In this document: positions 28,678 through 40,800 of the stretch, one piece after another
Position numbering within the stretch: position 1 is the first letter of the stretch
Layout: each line of letters opens with the position of its first letter
Notes under the pieces: model-generated
What the model was told of the DNA's origin: nothing
The model's database searches: none
Seen by the model: the letters and a program-made list of their open reading frames with translations, nothing else
Program-made: the position numbers and the translations under genes
Origin: Rotaria sp. Silwood1
Taxonomy: Eukaryota > Rotifera > Eurotatoria > Philodinida > Philodinidae
Direction of reading: 5' to 3'
NCBI GenBank assembly: GCA_905250075.1
Contig: CAJNOP010000013.1
Span: 3,428,706 to 3,492,705, forward strand
Length of the DNA stretch: 64,000 bases

Positions 28678-29488
28678 ATGAATATGGGAATTGCTACTAG
28701 TTTATGTCTATTATTCTTCCAGCAACTATTGGTTGTCAAGGTTATATATTAAAGTATGACTTTATTATTTTTGAAATATATATTAATAGATTCAAGCAAA
28801 GGAACAATGCAAATATTATTATGCAAATGGCACACAATCAACTATTTTGTAAATTAAAAAAAATATATATTTTATATTGAATGACAAAAATAATTTTCTC
28901 TTTGTTTTTTTTTAAATAAAAGTTGTAGCGATGATTGTTGTTCATCAATAGCTTCATCGGCTGAAACAGCATGTTGTTCAAGCATTTCTTGGAGTTCATT
29001 GTAAGTATTTTTTTTTATGTAGTTGTTTTGTTTTTTTTATATTCATGACATTTGTTTTTCTAGAGCAATTCCTTTTTTTATTGTTGCTGGAATTTGTTTT
29101 CTTGCTATTTGTTTCATTTATTGTCGGCCATTATGGAAAGTGTGTTTATGTGGACATCGATGTCCTTTTAGTAGCCGAACTCAAGGTATATAACTTTTTT
29201 TCTTCTTATAATGTAAACGATTTCAATTATAATTTAGTTAATTCATCAACTTCTGCGACAGTTAATGATAATCCGATTCATGTAATGAACAACGATGATT
29301 TACCCGATTATGAAACGATTATAAAAGATTCAACGATGAAAGAATCAACACCACCACCATATAATTTTGTTGCTTCACATCCAAATGATTTTGGTATTGA
29401 AACACGTGTTCCAAGTGCACCACCTCGATATTATTCTAGACATAACTCAGTAGTTACAATTAATACAAACATTCCTATCGAATCATAA
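28678..29488 (+). CDS. WBP1/VOPP1/Shisa-like PPxY membrane protein, copy 3
   Basis: Five exons, 28678-28740, 28790-28848, 28923-29000, 29064-29185 and 29238-29488, give 190 aa. A signal peptide (about 1-24, ending near KIQA) precedes a small cysteine ectodomain: CKYYYANGTQ, then CSDDCCSS and ETACCSS. This is the six-cysteine layout of the WBP1/VOPP1/Shisa (STMC6) group. The transmembrane helix is AIPFFIVAGICFLAICFIYC, followed by a Cys-rich juxtamembrane stretch. The tail has LPDY, TPPPY and APPRY motifs for WW domains. Vertebrate relatives act as Nedd4-family adaptors in endosomal trafficking. It is the most canonical member of this three-gene tandem group and hints at the family identity of the other two. 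Confidence 0.82.
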
Positions 29489-32400
29489 TCTATATGTATA
29501 TTGTCTAAAATAATATATATTTTTCCTTTTAACTCGGTGCTCAATTAACTAGTTTCTTGACACTATCTCATTGTTTTGGTTCTTATGCTTTGTTTTTGCT
29601 CACTGTAAATGATACAATATTTTGTGATTTCTACGAACAATATTTTTTTTTATATTAAAGAAAAACAATTCTAAGATTTTTGTTTTTGCCTCGATACTTC
29701 TTATTATATATTAAGAATGTCATCATTGATACAGCGACACACATATTTAAAAAAAGAAGCTATTCGATAGCTGAAGGGTTTACAAAGGTAAATATCAAAG
29801 ACAGAAAACTGGAAGACAGTAAGCAGTATGTTCTTCCCCACGAGGAACAACATGATTTCTTTGATCATTAGTCATGAGTTGATTTTTTTAAAGAGAAAAT
29901 GATGGTTACGAACTTGAAATCCTTTATGTTCTTGTCATCTTGTCCTAATCGTATTTGAATAAACTATAAATTCAGTATGACACTCAATGTATGTGTATAA
30001 ATATAGCACCTGGAAATAATTCCTTTTCTTTGATAGCTTTTCTACTACTTAGCAATTATATATCATTTTTCTAATGCTTCTCGTAGTTAAATCAACACTT
30101 AATTATCCTTATTTAATGTCAGCTGATATACTTTAATTCAATAAAAACAAAGTATTTAGTACATCTATCAGTCGATATGATAATACTTGAAACAGTTAAT
30201 TGAGATTCATTCGATAATTTCAATTACATTAGAAAGTCATAATGTCAGACATATAAGATTTCTGTTTTATTAGTACATGTATATATAATATTGAACGGAA
30301 ATGAACTTTTTCTGTATATTCTAGGTACTATTTTAATACTCAAGAATACAATAAGAAGAAATGAAAAATATGATGTTGTCTGTTTATCTTTAGTTCCGAT
30401 ATGCTTGTAAACATATTCTATACGTGCAGATGGTGTAGCTGATTTCGTTTAGACTAAACGACGCCTATGACATGCTGTTTATAACAAGCAAAAAAAAACG
30501 ATATATAGAATGATAATAGGAAGAGAAGAAGTTCGTCGCAATGATTATTAGATACCTGCAGTCGACGCCAATATCATGCAGATGAAAATGACTGACGTCA
30601 AAATCTAATTAGATAAATTTATTTTAAAGATGATTCATGATTAATATATTCACTAGATAGACGTCATGTTTTTCTTACGTTTAATTTTTCGGTCACTTTG
30701 ATTTTTAGATAGTAACATTTGTTTTTTTAATAATTATATTCAATGAACAATTGAATAGACATGATTTTTCTATTCCTATTGTTCCCCAATGAATAGTATG
30801 TCTAGTCATCATATATATATATATATATATTCGGCATCTTTTTGAACAAGAAGATGAACACGTGGCAGTTTGCAAACATTGACAGGTATATAAAATTAAC
30901 GCGGTAGAACATCAAATAGCAAAAACTATTGTCAATCGAGACGTTTTACTTAAAAAAGACAAAAAAGACAAAAAACGTCCTCGCAAATGATGAGTAAATT
31001 CATGTCTCAATTGACCTCTTATAGCGGAGAACAATGCCAGTATGATCTATTATTAGTATTCTTAATGTTAATGATGTCTGTTAGAAAAAAAAAAGAGTGC
31101 CATATAAGGATAGGTGAGAGTCTTTTTTGTGCTCTATTGAATGAGCAGCTTATTATTTTTCTCTACACAATCTATTGACACCTATTCAATCGTATTTGTG
31201 TGTATGTGTTGTATTGTTTTCATTGACTACACAAAACAACTTTTTTTTTTCTAACAAAAACACGAGAAAGAAACTATTGAATTAAAAATTGAATGAAATC
31301 ACGTATTGAAAGACTCCGCCCATCAATATAATCGATAGCTATTTTTCATGTATCACACATATGTGAAAATCAATTTGTAAAGAACATGTTAGTATACATC
31401 CTTCAATATCCGTAAGGTACTCTTAGCTCGATTTTTCTATTTGTTAAATAAATTTTTGACCTTGAATTGTTAAGGGTACTGTGCACTTTTCAATGCCAAA
31501 GAAATGTAAGTAGAAAAATAATCATGACAATAATAAGAATTGCATACCTATTTTTACTTCAATTATTTGTATTTGTATTTGTTTCTCTTTTTGTTTTCTA
31601 TGACATCAGCAAGAATATTTCAAACATAAAGAAAAAAGAACTCGGTCAATCCATATCCATTATGATAACTACTGTCTAGATGAATCTTTTTGATCGGCAA
31701 GACATAAGTTAATAAAGCGTGTTCACTTTGATATATGAGAAGAATCTTATTCATTATTGTTCTTTTAAACACAGCATGATAAACTGATACATAAACATTT
31801 TACAAGATCAAACATGATGAATTTTGTTAAAAATACTATTTATTTCGATAGATTTTTGAGTAAAATACTATTTTATTTACTTCATCAACGTATGCTTCTC
31901 ATTTGACACTATCATCAATCAATTGATTGATTGATCCTACTTAACACTCAATTATCTTTTATTTACTATTCGTGGATAACATATATGTCCTATTTCACTT
32001 ACTAACTACTTAAGGGATTACTTCTCCATTCTATGCTAATATAGGCTAAATATAATGTGAATTAATTAATTCTCTCTATAGAATGTATCTTTTTTTTCTC
32101 GTGATGATAAACAGTGTATTTATGAAAGATAATAGAAAAAAATCAATCATCATTTTCACACGTATTGTGCTTTATTTTCAGATAAAGATAATCAAGTAAA
32201 TTCACATACATGCTCAAAAAAAAAATATTTAATATGTATACGATAAATGTAACTCTTGGATTTTGATCACTAAACAATGTTCAAATTAGAATAGAGAAAA
32301 TTCTTAGACTCGATTTATTTTATTTTCATACACGATGTATTTCCATGATAAACAGCAAATCAAGAGAAACTATTCTTTTCGAAATCAATTAATCTTCAAT

Positions 32401-32893
32401 TTTGCTCTTTTGTTATTAACTGTATCTATTAACAAATCTCTCATTATCTACTGTGAATAAGACGTATCCTCTAGAAAGGAAAAGAATCAACATTTATCCG
32501 AACGAATGGAAACAAGTAGCGGTCAAATAATCAGCAAAAAAAGGAGGAGAACAAGAAAAAGTAATTGTCGTTCTCTGTTGCTAGACAACATATACGAAAA
32601 GTTGACCGTAAGAAGAAAAGGAAAGGACAAAAGAAAGACGAAATCTTTCTTTCGCTTATGTTCAATATCTCATTATACTCAAGAGAAAGAGAACGATAGA
32701 AAAGGAAAGAGAAATACAATTATAGATTGTTTCTCTCGTCATCGACAAACATAAATTATCGAGTAGTGACCCTCAATCATTCATTCTATCAAAAACACGA
32801 TTATATATCGGTTGCTTGTGGACACTTGTTATTGACGTGTTGATATCTCACACCATCTATACGTACGAGGCCGCTATATAACAAGGTGTTATA
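29489..32893. other. Intergenic, 3.4 kb
   Basis: No convincing gene. There is an (AT)n tract at 30,811-30,830. Opposing frames at 32,506-32,754 are purine/pyrimidine-biased and read as low complexity. Short frames at 29,680-29,871 and 30,987-31,178 have no family resemblance. Confidence 0.4.
32874..32881 (+). promoter_or_regulatory. Possible TATA box of the BH3 gene
   Basis: CTATATAA stands in a locally GC-richer context (GAGGCCGCTATATAACAAGG). Transcription starting 25-30 bases downstream would begin near 32,905, just past the first ATG at 32,894. The second in-frame ATG at 32,945 would then be used. This is inference from spacing only. Confidence 0.3.
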
Positions 32894-33326
32894 ATGACAA
32901 CTACAACAATATTTCCATTTTCTATTATAACACATAAAACAAAGATGATTGTTCATATTAATAAAAAATCTCAATTATCATATTCAAATTTGCCTGATAT
33001 TGTTAATGATTGTGAACAACAACTTCAACGACAAATTCATAATATTACAAATGATGATACTATGAAAATAACTTGTAAACAAATTGCAGATTCGCTTCGA
33101 CTTGTTGCAGATGAAGTTGATAAAAAATATTGTCAAGTAAGTTATTAAATAATTATTATTATTTTAATTAAATTTATTTTTATCTATTTAGGATACTGAT
33201 TTCAATCGAAATCTTCATTATTTATCAATACGTTTTATGTTTCATTCAATATTTTGTACATTATGGACACGATCATTGTTATCATATATTCTTTTTTTTT
33301 GCAAAACAAAAATATTCTTATATTAA
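32894..33326 (+). CDS. Candidate BH3-only (Bim-like) apoptosis regulator
   Basis: Two exons, 32894-33136 and 33192-33326, give 125 aa. Residues 62-79 read KQIADSLRLVADEVDKKY. This fits the BH3 consensus: hydrophobic I64, invariant L68, R69, V71, small A72, invariant D73, E74, V75, with a Tyr at the end as in Bim and Puma. There are no BH1, BH2 or BH4 blocks. The C-terminus is hydrophobic with scattered basic residues (SIFCTLWTRSLLSYILFF), comparable to the membrane-targeting tail of Bim. BH3-only proteins bind the groove of Bcl-2-family proteins at mitochondria and promote apoptosis. The first exon ends just after the BH3. M1 could be replaced by M18 if the TATA-like site is real. The rest of the sequence is not recognisable, so this rests on the short motif plus tail. 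Confidence 0.6.
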
Positions 33327-34709
33327 ATAATTATCTATTTACATTATTGTTTTAGTCGTTTTTTTTTTCTTTGTTTTTGGTCTTTTTATATTCATATTGA
33401 AAAAAAAATGTTTATTTGTTCTATAAAGAGAACAGTGTGCTATGTAATGTTTGTATTTATTTAAAGTCAAAAAATATATATGATATGAATCGATGACTGA
33501 TCAATCTTTCGATATTGATGATCAAAATTATTATTTTGTACATATTCAATGAAAAACATTTTAAAAAAAATTAGATTTAGAGGCATATCGATTAGATTTG
33601 CGTCGGACAGTCGGTCAACTGTAAAATGGTTTTTAGAAAAAAAAATACTATGTCGTTAGTAAAAAAAATGTAGACATTGAATTTTTTGTTAAGAAAGCTA
33701 CATTGTTATGAATCACTCTTGTTTCATGATTCTATATGACTTTGAGAAATTATAAAAAGATTCATTCTATGTAATGAGTTCAATTTTTAGAGGAACACTA
33801 TCGAATGATAGAATCTTCGAAAGCTACTGAAGATTTTAATAGATTTCTAACGACTAATTCATGTTTGCAAGCTAAAAAATATTTTAATTTATGTGATGAA
33901 TGAGCGATGTGTTCTTGCAGATCATACTGAATAAAGTATAAACAATAAGTTTTTGGTTTTTAAACATTGAATCAATTAAGAGAGAAAACAATTCATTCGT
34001 ATCTATTTGCAGCTCTCCTAAAGCATCTTGTTAGTATCTCACAAATAGTTTATCACTGCATTACTCTCTCTCTCTTTCTCACGTTCTGAAATCGTCATTT
34101 ACATGCAACCGTTGTTAGATGATAATAAATTACATTCATTTATGTCCCATATCGATAATACTTATAACTACATTTTCATATTCAATAAAGAAGAAAAATA
34201 ATCCGATTATGTTTTTTCTCGATTCATACTTGTTCAATAATGATTGATTACCGGCGAGACAGTGAATCGAAAAATCGACTGCAGGTCGTTGAGCCTGGTC
34301 GTATCCGCTCACTTCTCAGCGTATTTTTTGCAGAACGCGACCGAAATACATGAGGAACTTGAAAGTAGCATTTTGAGCCAGGAAAACATCATATCAGAAA
34401 CGATTATTTTCCAGCATTATTCTAGAATCAGAAATCAATAGAAAGAACTCTAATCCTGCTAAAAACAAAAGGAAACGGTGGGAAACTCAATGGGACAATT
34501 CCAGGATCCGATTGAAAATAGTTCAGAGCGCATCGTACCCGACTGAGACCATATCATTCCTATATTCGATTCTGACAGCATCCGTTCTATTTCTCGTGGG
34601 GTCCGCTGAGTTTTGCGTAGTATCTCCTCATTTTCCCGTAGCGATCCAATAGAGAAAACTGAATCTGAAATGAGTATTTCAGAGAGTAAAGTCACAATAC
34701 TGAAATCTA
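33327..34709. other. Intergenic with a GC-richer segment
   Basis: 33,327-34,200 is AT-rich without genes. 34,235-34,700 is clearly GC-richer and has open frames on both strands (65 and 78 codons), neither resembling a known family. It directly abuts the element at 34,710 and may be an older insertion. Confidence 0.35.
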
Positions 34710-35615
34710 CTTAGGGCATTCCAAAAGTAGCGGCAGTGATACTTTAATACCGTATAGTAGACTTAAAGAAACTTTCTTTCTACATAGTTTGATAGAGAAA
34801 GAAAAGCTCTATCATTCTATGCTATTTGATCATGCAGACTCTAATATCATAATCATAAAATTTCGATAAGATGTGTTTCGTAATCATATGTGCCGGTTGT
34901 ATTATTACTGATTTTAAAAAATACGAATGAGTATTTCTTAAATAACTATTGATAGAAATAAGATAGAGAAGTGCGGTTTTCACCGTTTGACAGAGGAGAT
35001 GAATACTCATCGGATTGTATATTGCAGGTTTTCCTGATCTTTTTTTTGTAAGTTTTCACAATTGATCTTTTTAAACGAGCTTATCTGGTAATTCTTTTAG
35101 AATGAATTTTCAAGTATAAAGTATGAATTGAAATCACTAATCGAAGATCTACAAAGTGTAGGTGGCTAAGTTGAATAATATGTATTCTAGTTGAGTCTTT
35201 TATATGATTTTGTAGGAAAATCTGTGAAAAAAGCTCACATTTGTGCTTTTTCGTTTTTTCCATAGAAAAAAAAATTTTTCCGACTGTTAAAAAAATTTAA
35301 GAATAATACTTCAGAAATCGATATTAGAAAAGCCTGGAATATTCGATTCGATGCATCTTCATCTCATATTTTCAACTGTAAAAACCATACTTCTCTATCT
35401 TATTTCTATCAACAGATATTCATAGAACCGTGACACATCCAAACAAAACGGATCTTATCAAAATTTTATTATTATTGATATTAATGACACTATGATCAAA
35501 TAGCATAGAAAGATAGAGCTTTTCTTTCTCTATCAGACTATGAAGAAAGAAAATTTCTTTAAGTCTACTATACGGTATTAAAGTGTCACTGCCACTACTT
35601 TTGGTATGCCCTAAG
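34710..35615. mobile_element. Long-inverted-repeat DNA element flanked by TA
   Basis: The left end CTTAGGGCATTCCAAAAGTAG is matched in inverted orientation by the right end, CTACTTTTGGTATGCCCTAAG. Complementarity continues inward for roughly 300 bases per arm (for example TTTAATACCGTATAGTAGAC and TAGAAATAAGATAGAGAAGT). TA lies outside both ends (34,708-34,709 and 35,616-35,617), as expected for Tc1/mariner-type insertion. There is no transposase; the centre is AT-rich. Confidence 0.85.
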
Positions 35616-36531
35616 TATGATTCATTTACACTACAGAAATGACATATATATATAGAATTTCGCCAGGATCATGTCGAGTAAGCTTCAGAAATCGTAGAAA
35701 ATGCAGCTGAATGACAATAAGATTCACCGAAAACATCTTATAATCCAAAGTTAGCATTTTACTCACAAAAATTATCGAAAATATTCACTTTTAATTGAAG
35801 AGTGTTCACTCACTTCGGCGATGCTATTTGTTAGAATGAAAGATGTAAGACCATGAATCTTAAGTGTCAGGGAAGCTACTGAATCTAGTCTTGGAACACG
35901 ATCTCCTGTGGCCTTCGGAAACCAGAAGCGGATCTGTGTATTGTTTATGAATGTAAGAAATCACGGAAAGCGAACCTGCAATGGAGGCTAGAATCGATTT
36001 TGGATCTGATCGTACCTTCTTGGCCTAGGTTGCCAGGGATAAGTGTTGGTAGTAGTTTATTTCGTTTATCAAATGTCATTTGATCTTAATATATATTAAG
36101 TGCTCCAACCTAAACGCAGATGTACTTTTTAACTAATATTTTCTACAAGGAAAAGGGCTTCTTCAGTGTCATCATTCACTCTGATCCTTATGCTGTGTTG
36201 TGCCATCTAGCGAAGCTAAGAAAAGAGCACCGTTTTTCCTCAAAAAATCTCCATTACAATGTACTTTTGTATTCATGTTAGAACACCAACTATATAAATA
36301 TTCTGTCATTTTTACTGCAAATAAGGAAGATGGGCTGGTCTTTTGTAGATTACGTTCGGTACGGTATTTCATTAGTGTCATCCTATTAGTTGATTATATC
36401 TTGAATTTGATTGGTTCTCGTGGTAGCCTCATTTCGATTTATAAAACTTTGTTCTTTACAACACATAATTGTAAAATTTATATAGGAAATATTTCTTTTC
36501 AATCTAAAACATCGTATCCTAGAGAATTCCA
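35616..36531. other. Upstream region of the NUP35 gene
   Basis: Bases 35,850-36,050 are GC-richer without a recognisable product. A 148-codon frame at 36,200-36,646 runs into the NUP35 gene in another frame and resembles nothing known to me. Confidence 0.35.
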
Positions 36532-37218
36532 ATGTCTACATCAACATCTATTGAACAACAACATCAAGAATTTAAACGACAAATCTCAACTCAAGATACT
36601 TATCCATGTTTTCTTCTTGATCAAACATTTCAACAACGTATATTAAGTCCAACATCAAATGTAATGCCATCATTTTTATCAGCACAAGCATTTTCACCAT
36701 TAGGTAAAAGTCCAATACCGATATTAGCAACAAATACCAGTCGATTATCAGCGAAACAATCAAATCAATATCGTTTATTTCCATCAAGTCCATCAAATAG
36801 TTTAAATACAAATCGAATAAATACACGTTCAACAACACATATTGTTGATGTACCTATTGAAAAGACAATTGTTCCATTAAGAACAATGACAGATTTATTT
36901 CCTTCATTTTCTTATACAAATATGAAAACATCAAATAAAAAATCCTCAAATTATTTAATAAATACAAATAATCCACTATCAACAAGTACAGCTGGTGTAT
37001 CAATATTTGGTTTTCGTGAAGAAGATTTAGAATTAATTATTCAACAATTTGAAGATATTGGACAAATTGAAAAAATTGAACGACCTTTAGGTTGCGAAAA
37101 TGGAAATTTTTTAAACATAATTTATACAAATCATGTATCATGTCAAAATGCTCTTAATAGAGATGGAATAGTTTTCAATGGATATATGATTGGTGTTGTA
37201 CCATTAATTAATAAATAA
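36532..37218 (+). CDS. NUP35: Nucleoporin NUP35/Nup53, intronless and C-terminally short
   Basis: A single 228-aa reading frame. The N-terminal half is Ser/Thr/Asn-rich and low complexity, with SPTSNVMPSFL resembling the conserved N-terminal patch of NUP35. Residues about 155-225 form the RRM-like MPPN domain: VSIFGFREEDLELIIQQFED, then IGQIEKIE, and the closing NGYMIGVVPL. NUP35 is a nuclear pore scaffold protein that dimerises by this domain and links NUP93, NUP155 and NDC1 at the pore membrane. Human NUP35 is 326 aa and continues about 90 residues past this point to a membrane-binding amphipathic helix. Here the stop comes right after IGVVPLINK and no downstream exon is evident. The gene may be a retrocopy or a shortened form. 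AATAAA motifs lie about 45 bases after the stop. Confidence 0.87.
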   Translation: MSTSTSIEQQHQEFKRQISTQDTYPCFLLDQTFQQRILSPTSNVMPSFLSAQAFSPLGKSPIPILATNTSRLSAKQSNQYRLFPSSPSNSLNTNRINTRSTTHIVDVPIEKTIVPLRTMTDLFPSFSYTNMKTSNKKSSNYLINTNNPLSTSTAGVSIFGFREEDLELIIQQFEDIGQIEKIERPLGCENGNFLNIIYTNHVSCQNALNRDGIVFNGYMIGVVPLINK

Positions 37219-37654
37219 TATTATTTGAATTCTGTGTTTATTTTTGTATGTTAGTTATTCAGATATAAATAAATAAATATATAAACCTTAACATATTAAA
37301 ATAAGGTAAAATGTGTTTGAAAATTACAAGCAATTGTTTTTTTTTTCGAGGTGAATAACTTATAGAGAGTTAAACAATGGGTACATTATGATTAAATAGT
37401 ATTTCTATTAAAAATAAGAATTTCCAATTATTAAATCATTGTTTAACGTTGTAAATTTGATTTACGCTGAAAAATTATTAATAAAACGAGAAGTGAAACA
37501 TCTTTAAAAAAATCTTTTCTGATCAGTAATCAAACTATTGTTTTTTTGGGATACGATGAGAGATGTACTGGAAAGTTAGATGCCGTTGACTCGAGTCATT
37601 CATTTGAAAAAACAAAATTCGATAATTCAACACGAAAATGAGGTCCAGAACTGA
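37219..37654. other. Intergenic
   Basis: AT-rich 3' flank of the NUP35 gene. Nothing is recognised except polyadenylation-like AATAAA repeats near 37,265. Confidence 0.4.
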
Positions 37655-37879
37655 TTGATCTGTTTTTTTTTTCAGGAAGACTTTTCAATCAATGGTCTTA
37701 AGTCATATGAATCTCTTAATAAATTTGCTAAAAAAGTCATGCTTATTCTAATTACATCAGCACCTGTTGAACGTGTGTTTTCTCAAAATGATCTTTTACT
37801 GAAACTGTATCGTTCAAATTTGTCGCAAGTTAAAATTCGTATTTTAATATGCTTGAAATGCAATAAGATACTTATTTAA
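37655..37879 (+). pseudogene. hAT transposase C-terminal dimerisation domain relic
   Basis: An open frame of 74 codons carries TSAPVERVFSQNDLLL and ends LICLKCNKILI. This is the hallmark of the hAT C-terminal dimerisation region (SAP.ERvFS...l...R..L......l.flk.N). Everything upstream (BED finger, catalytic core) is absent: the region before it has stops and a pyrimidine tract. It is therefore a fossil of an autonomous hAT element, relevant as a possible source for the non-autonomous hAT copy at 967-1319. Confidence 0.8.
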
Positions 37880-40800
37880 ATGTTAATATAAATAGCGTCC
37901 AATTTAGACTGTTGTTTATAAGAGTTGATAGTATTTCCCTCGTTGTGTTATGTCATTTTGTTTTTTGTATATAAAAACTAGGAATAGAATATCATGACAT
38001 AAAAAATATGTTGTTAACAGCCATTATGAAAAGTAAACAAAAAATGACAAAAAACAACTTCATTTGCTAATCTCTCATATCTTTCGTGAGTTGAATTATT
38101 TTAATCTATTTTGAAATATTCAATCGATTAGACAGAACATAATTGGATTCTATGAGCTTAGTACTTCTAAGAAACTACTGTTAAATGTGTTGAAAAACAA
38201 AATTTATTTTTTATATTAAATAAATTAACAATTAATTTATCTGAGGATAGTTCAAATCAAAAATTTAAGACCTCTCTCACAAACAAACTTTTTTTTTTAT
38301 TTTTCCATGGAATTCAACCAAAATTTCAGAGAATATGAGTCTTGGCTAGAGTAGATTATGGTAAAAATATCTCCTCAAATCTGCGAGTTATTCACGAGTT
38401 ATAATCAATTTTATTGGTCAAAAATACCTTGTACACAGGTAAGATTTTCATAATCCGGATACGAGCTAACATGCCGGGGCGATATTTAAGTTGTAGAGTA
38501 TCCTTAGCGTTAGGTCGTAACCGAGCCTGATTTTTGAAATTTCCTTTGTTTGTTTTATAAAAAATCTTTTTCGAAAAATTCTCGAATTCATGGTCAAAAA
38601 ACCGCAGATAAAAATGACATATGTAGGTTTTCTATTTCGCCAATACAGAAATTCAAAAAATCGGGTTCTGTTACGACCTAGTCCTAATTGTCCTCTATGC
38701 AATAAAATAGTTATCACTTCTATATTGAGCCGTTATTCAGTTAGATTTGCCCGCGCAAAAAGTATACTGGAAAAAAGGGAGTTTAAGAAAAACGCAAAAT
38801 AAATTTTTAAAAATCCTACTCCTTCCATATGGAGGTTCAGAAAAACTTATGCAATATCCTTAAAGCTCATCATACAATCAATCAACTATAGCACAATCGA
38901 GAATAGACATTTTGCTCTATTTAACGAGCTACAAAATTGATGAATTTGACAAAAATTGACTTTGTCTGAGGGACGGGCGATTAATAAATCTATTAATCGT
39001 TATGTTAATCAATTTAAGAAAATTTTCTATCCTCAGAAAATCTATTTTTTTCTCGAAAACAAATAAAATCTTAACAGACTTGCGGAAGAAATTTCGATCC
39101 TAGTACCATATCTTGTGAAAAAGTTTTGCAGTATTTTAGTTTCAGGAAGATTTATTCGCATCAGCATTGAATAAACATTCTTATGGTTTCAATAGCTCTA
39201 CTTAAAATAATTATGAATATGTTGTTTTTATATTTTGTTTTTTTTTTCTGCATTTGAATGAAAAAAATCTATATCTAAACATATTTAATATTCTTCTCAC
39301 AACATAGTTTTCAATCAGAGACATTGAAACTGCTGTCATCTTGTTCAAAATATAACTAATATTTTTTTTTCTTTCAAAAGTCTATTTCATAGTAAACCTT
39401 CGTCCAACCAGAGTTTTATAGTTAATTTCTATGTTGAAAAAAGTAAGATTTACTATCGTTAAGTCAGTTCTTTTTGCTTATTTTAACATAATATGTATTT
39501 AAATGATCATAGAAAATGAATGAAAGTAAATTTCAAAATTCTGTTCGGATGAAAACTTCGATCCAATACTGACTATAATTAAAAAAACCTCGACCTCTGT
39601 GCTTTTTGCATTAACAAAGCTATCAGGATTCTCCTGAAGGCAACAAATGCACTATAAATAAGTTAGCAACTCGCTCTAGTTTTACATATCGAGCTGAAAA
39701 TTATTACCAGAAGTGTTTTTCATAACTGCTATCCATTCTGCAAAGTCTCAGACCAAATAAACCATGCTAAGTGGTAAATCAATCGTGAGAAGTCTCTAAC
39801 GACACATGTTAGCAATTCATATAACCAGATAATAATATTTTAACTAAATGTTATCTTGTTGATATTTTTATTTTATATTTTAAATAAGGATACAAAGCAG
39901 AAATTATCACAGATGAATTCTAAGTAATATGTTTGTTATATTCTCTTAACATAATCAATTATCATTTAATTTAAATAAAATAAACATACTAGTTGAGAAG
40001 CTATTATAAGATATGTCATGCGACATATACATGTTATTAATAAAATTATTAGGACAGTCAAGCCATTTTTGATACTGTAGAAAATTGGTGACATGAAATA
40101 GAGAAATAAATAATAATCATCTAATGACATTCTGATGTTATTGCTTCCGTTTTAGTTCTATTATTACTGGAAACATTTGCCTAAGCCAGACATGGCTTCC
40201 TTTCCAATTTAATTAGTGATACAAGTAATAGATGTGTGTGTGTCTGTAAAAATTTTCTTAAATAAACTGTAATCAAAAAACGGTTTTTTGCCTTATAATT
40301 GACAGAACATTCAACCACACACTTTTCCAAATCAATAAACAAAGTAATATGTAAGAAAATAGATTTCTCATTTTAATATATTTTTACTTTGGTATATCTT
40401 AATATATATACTAGATGAACTTAAATGACTGCAACATCCGATATTTTGTAAACATCTCAACAAAGACAAATCATAAAAGCTTGAAGTTTTTTTCTTAGAA
40501 AAGTACATTATGAAATTTGTCTCAATAATTAAAGTAAAAAATGTCTTCAATTTGTAATAATAAATTTCAAAAGAACAAAAATGAAAGATGTTATAGATAG
40601 GAAATATTATTTTTCTGAGTGGGATATTACTATGATTTTAAATAGAGTCAACAATATATTTTATATTAAATGAAAGTTCATAGAATACGGAATGTATTAG
40701 TATTAAAAAATTAAGTTTATGAAGACTTTCGTATGTCGAACTCGCACTTTGTACTAATTTACCAACTATAGATATGAGAAAAATTATTCATCTGATAAAG

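Noticed and set aside
30811-30830. (AT)10 tract
   Set aside because: Simple microsatellite; mentioned only as part of the intergenic description.
36200-36646. 148-codon frame overlapping the start of NUP35
   Set aside because: Its second half is a frame-shifted reading of the NUP35 exon and its first half matches no family. Coding signal belongs to the NUP35 frame.
38466-38802. Opposite-strand frames of 83 and 70 codons
   Set aside because: They mirror each other across an inverted repeat and have no recognisable domain.
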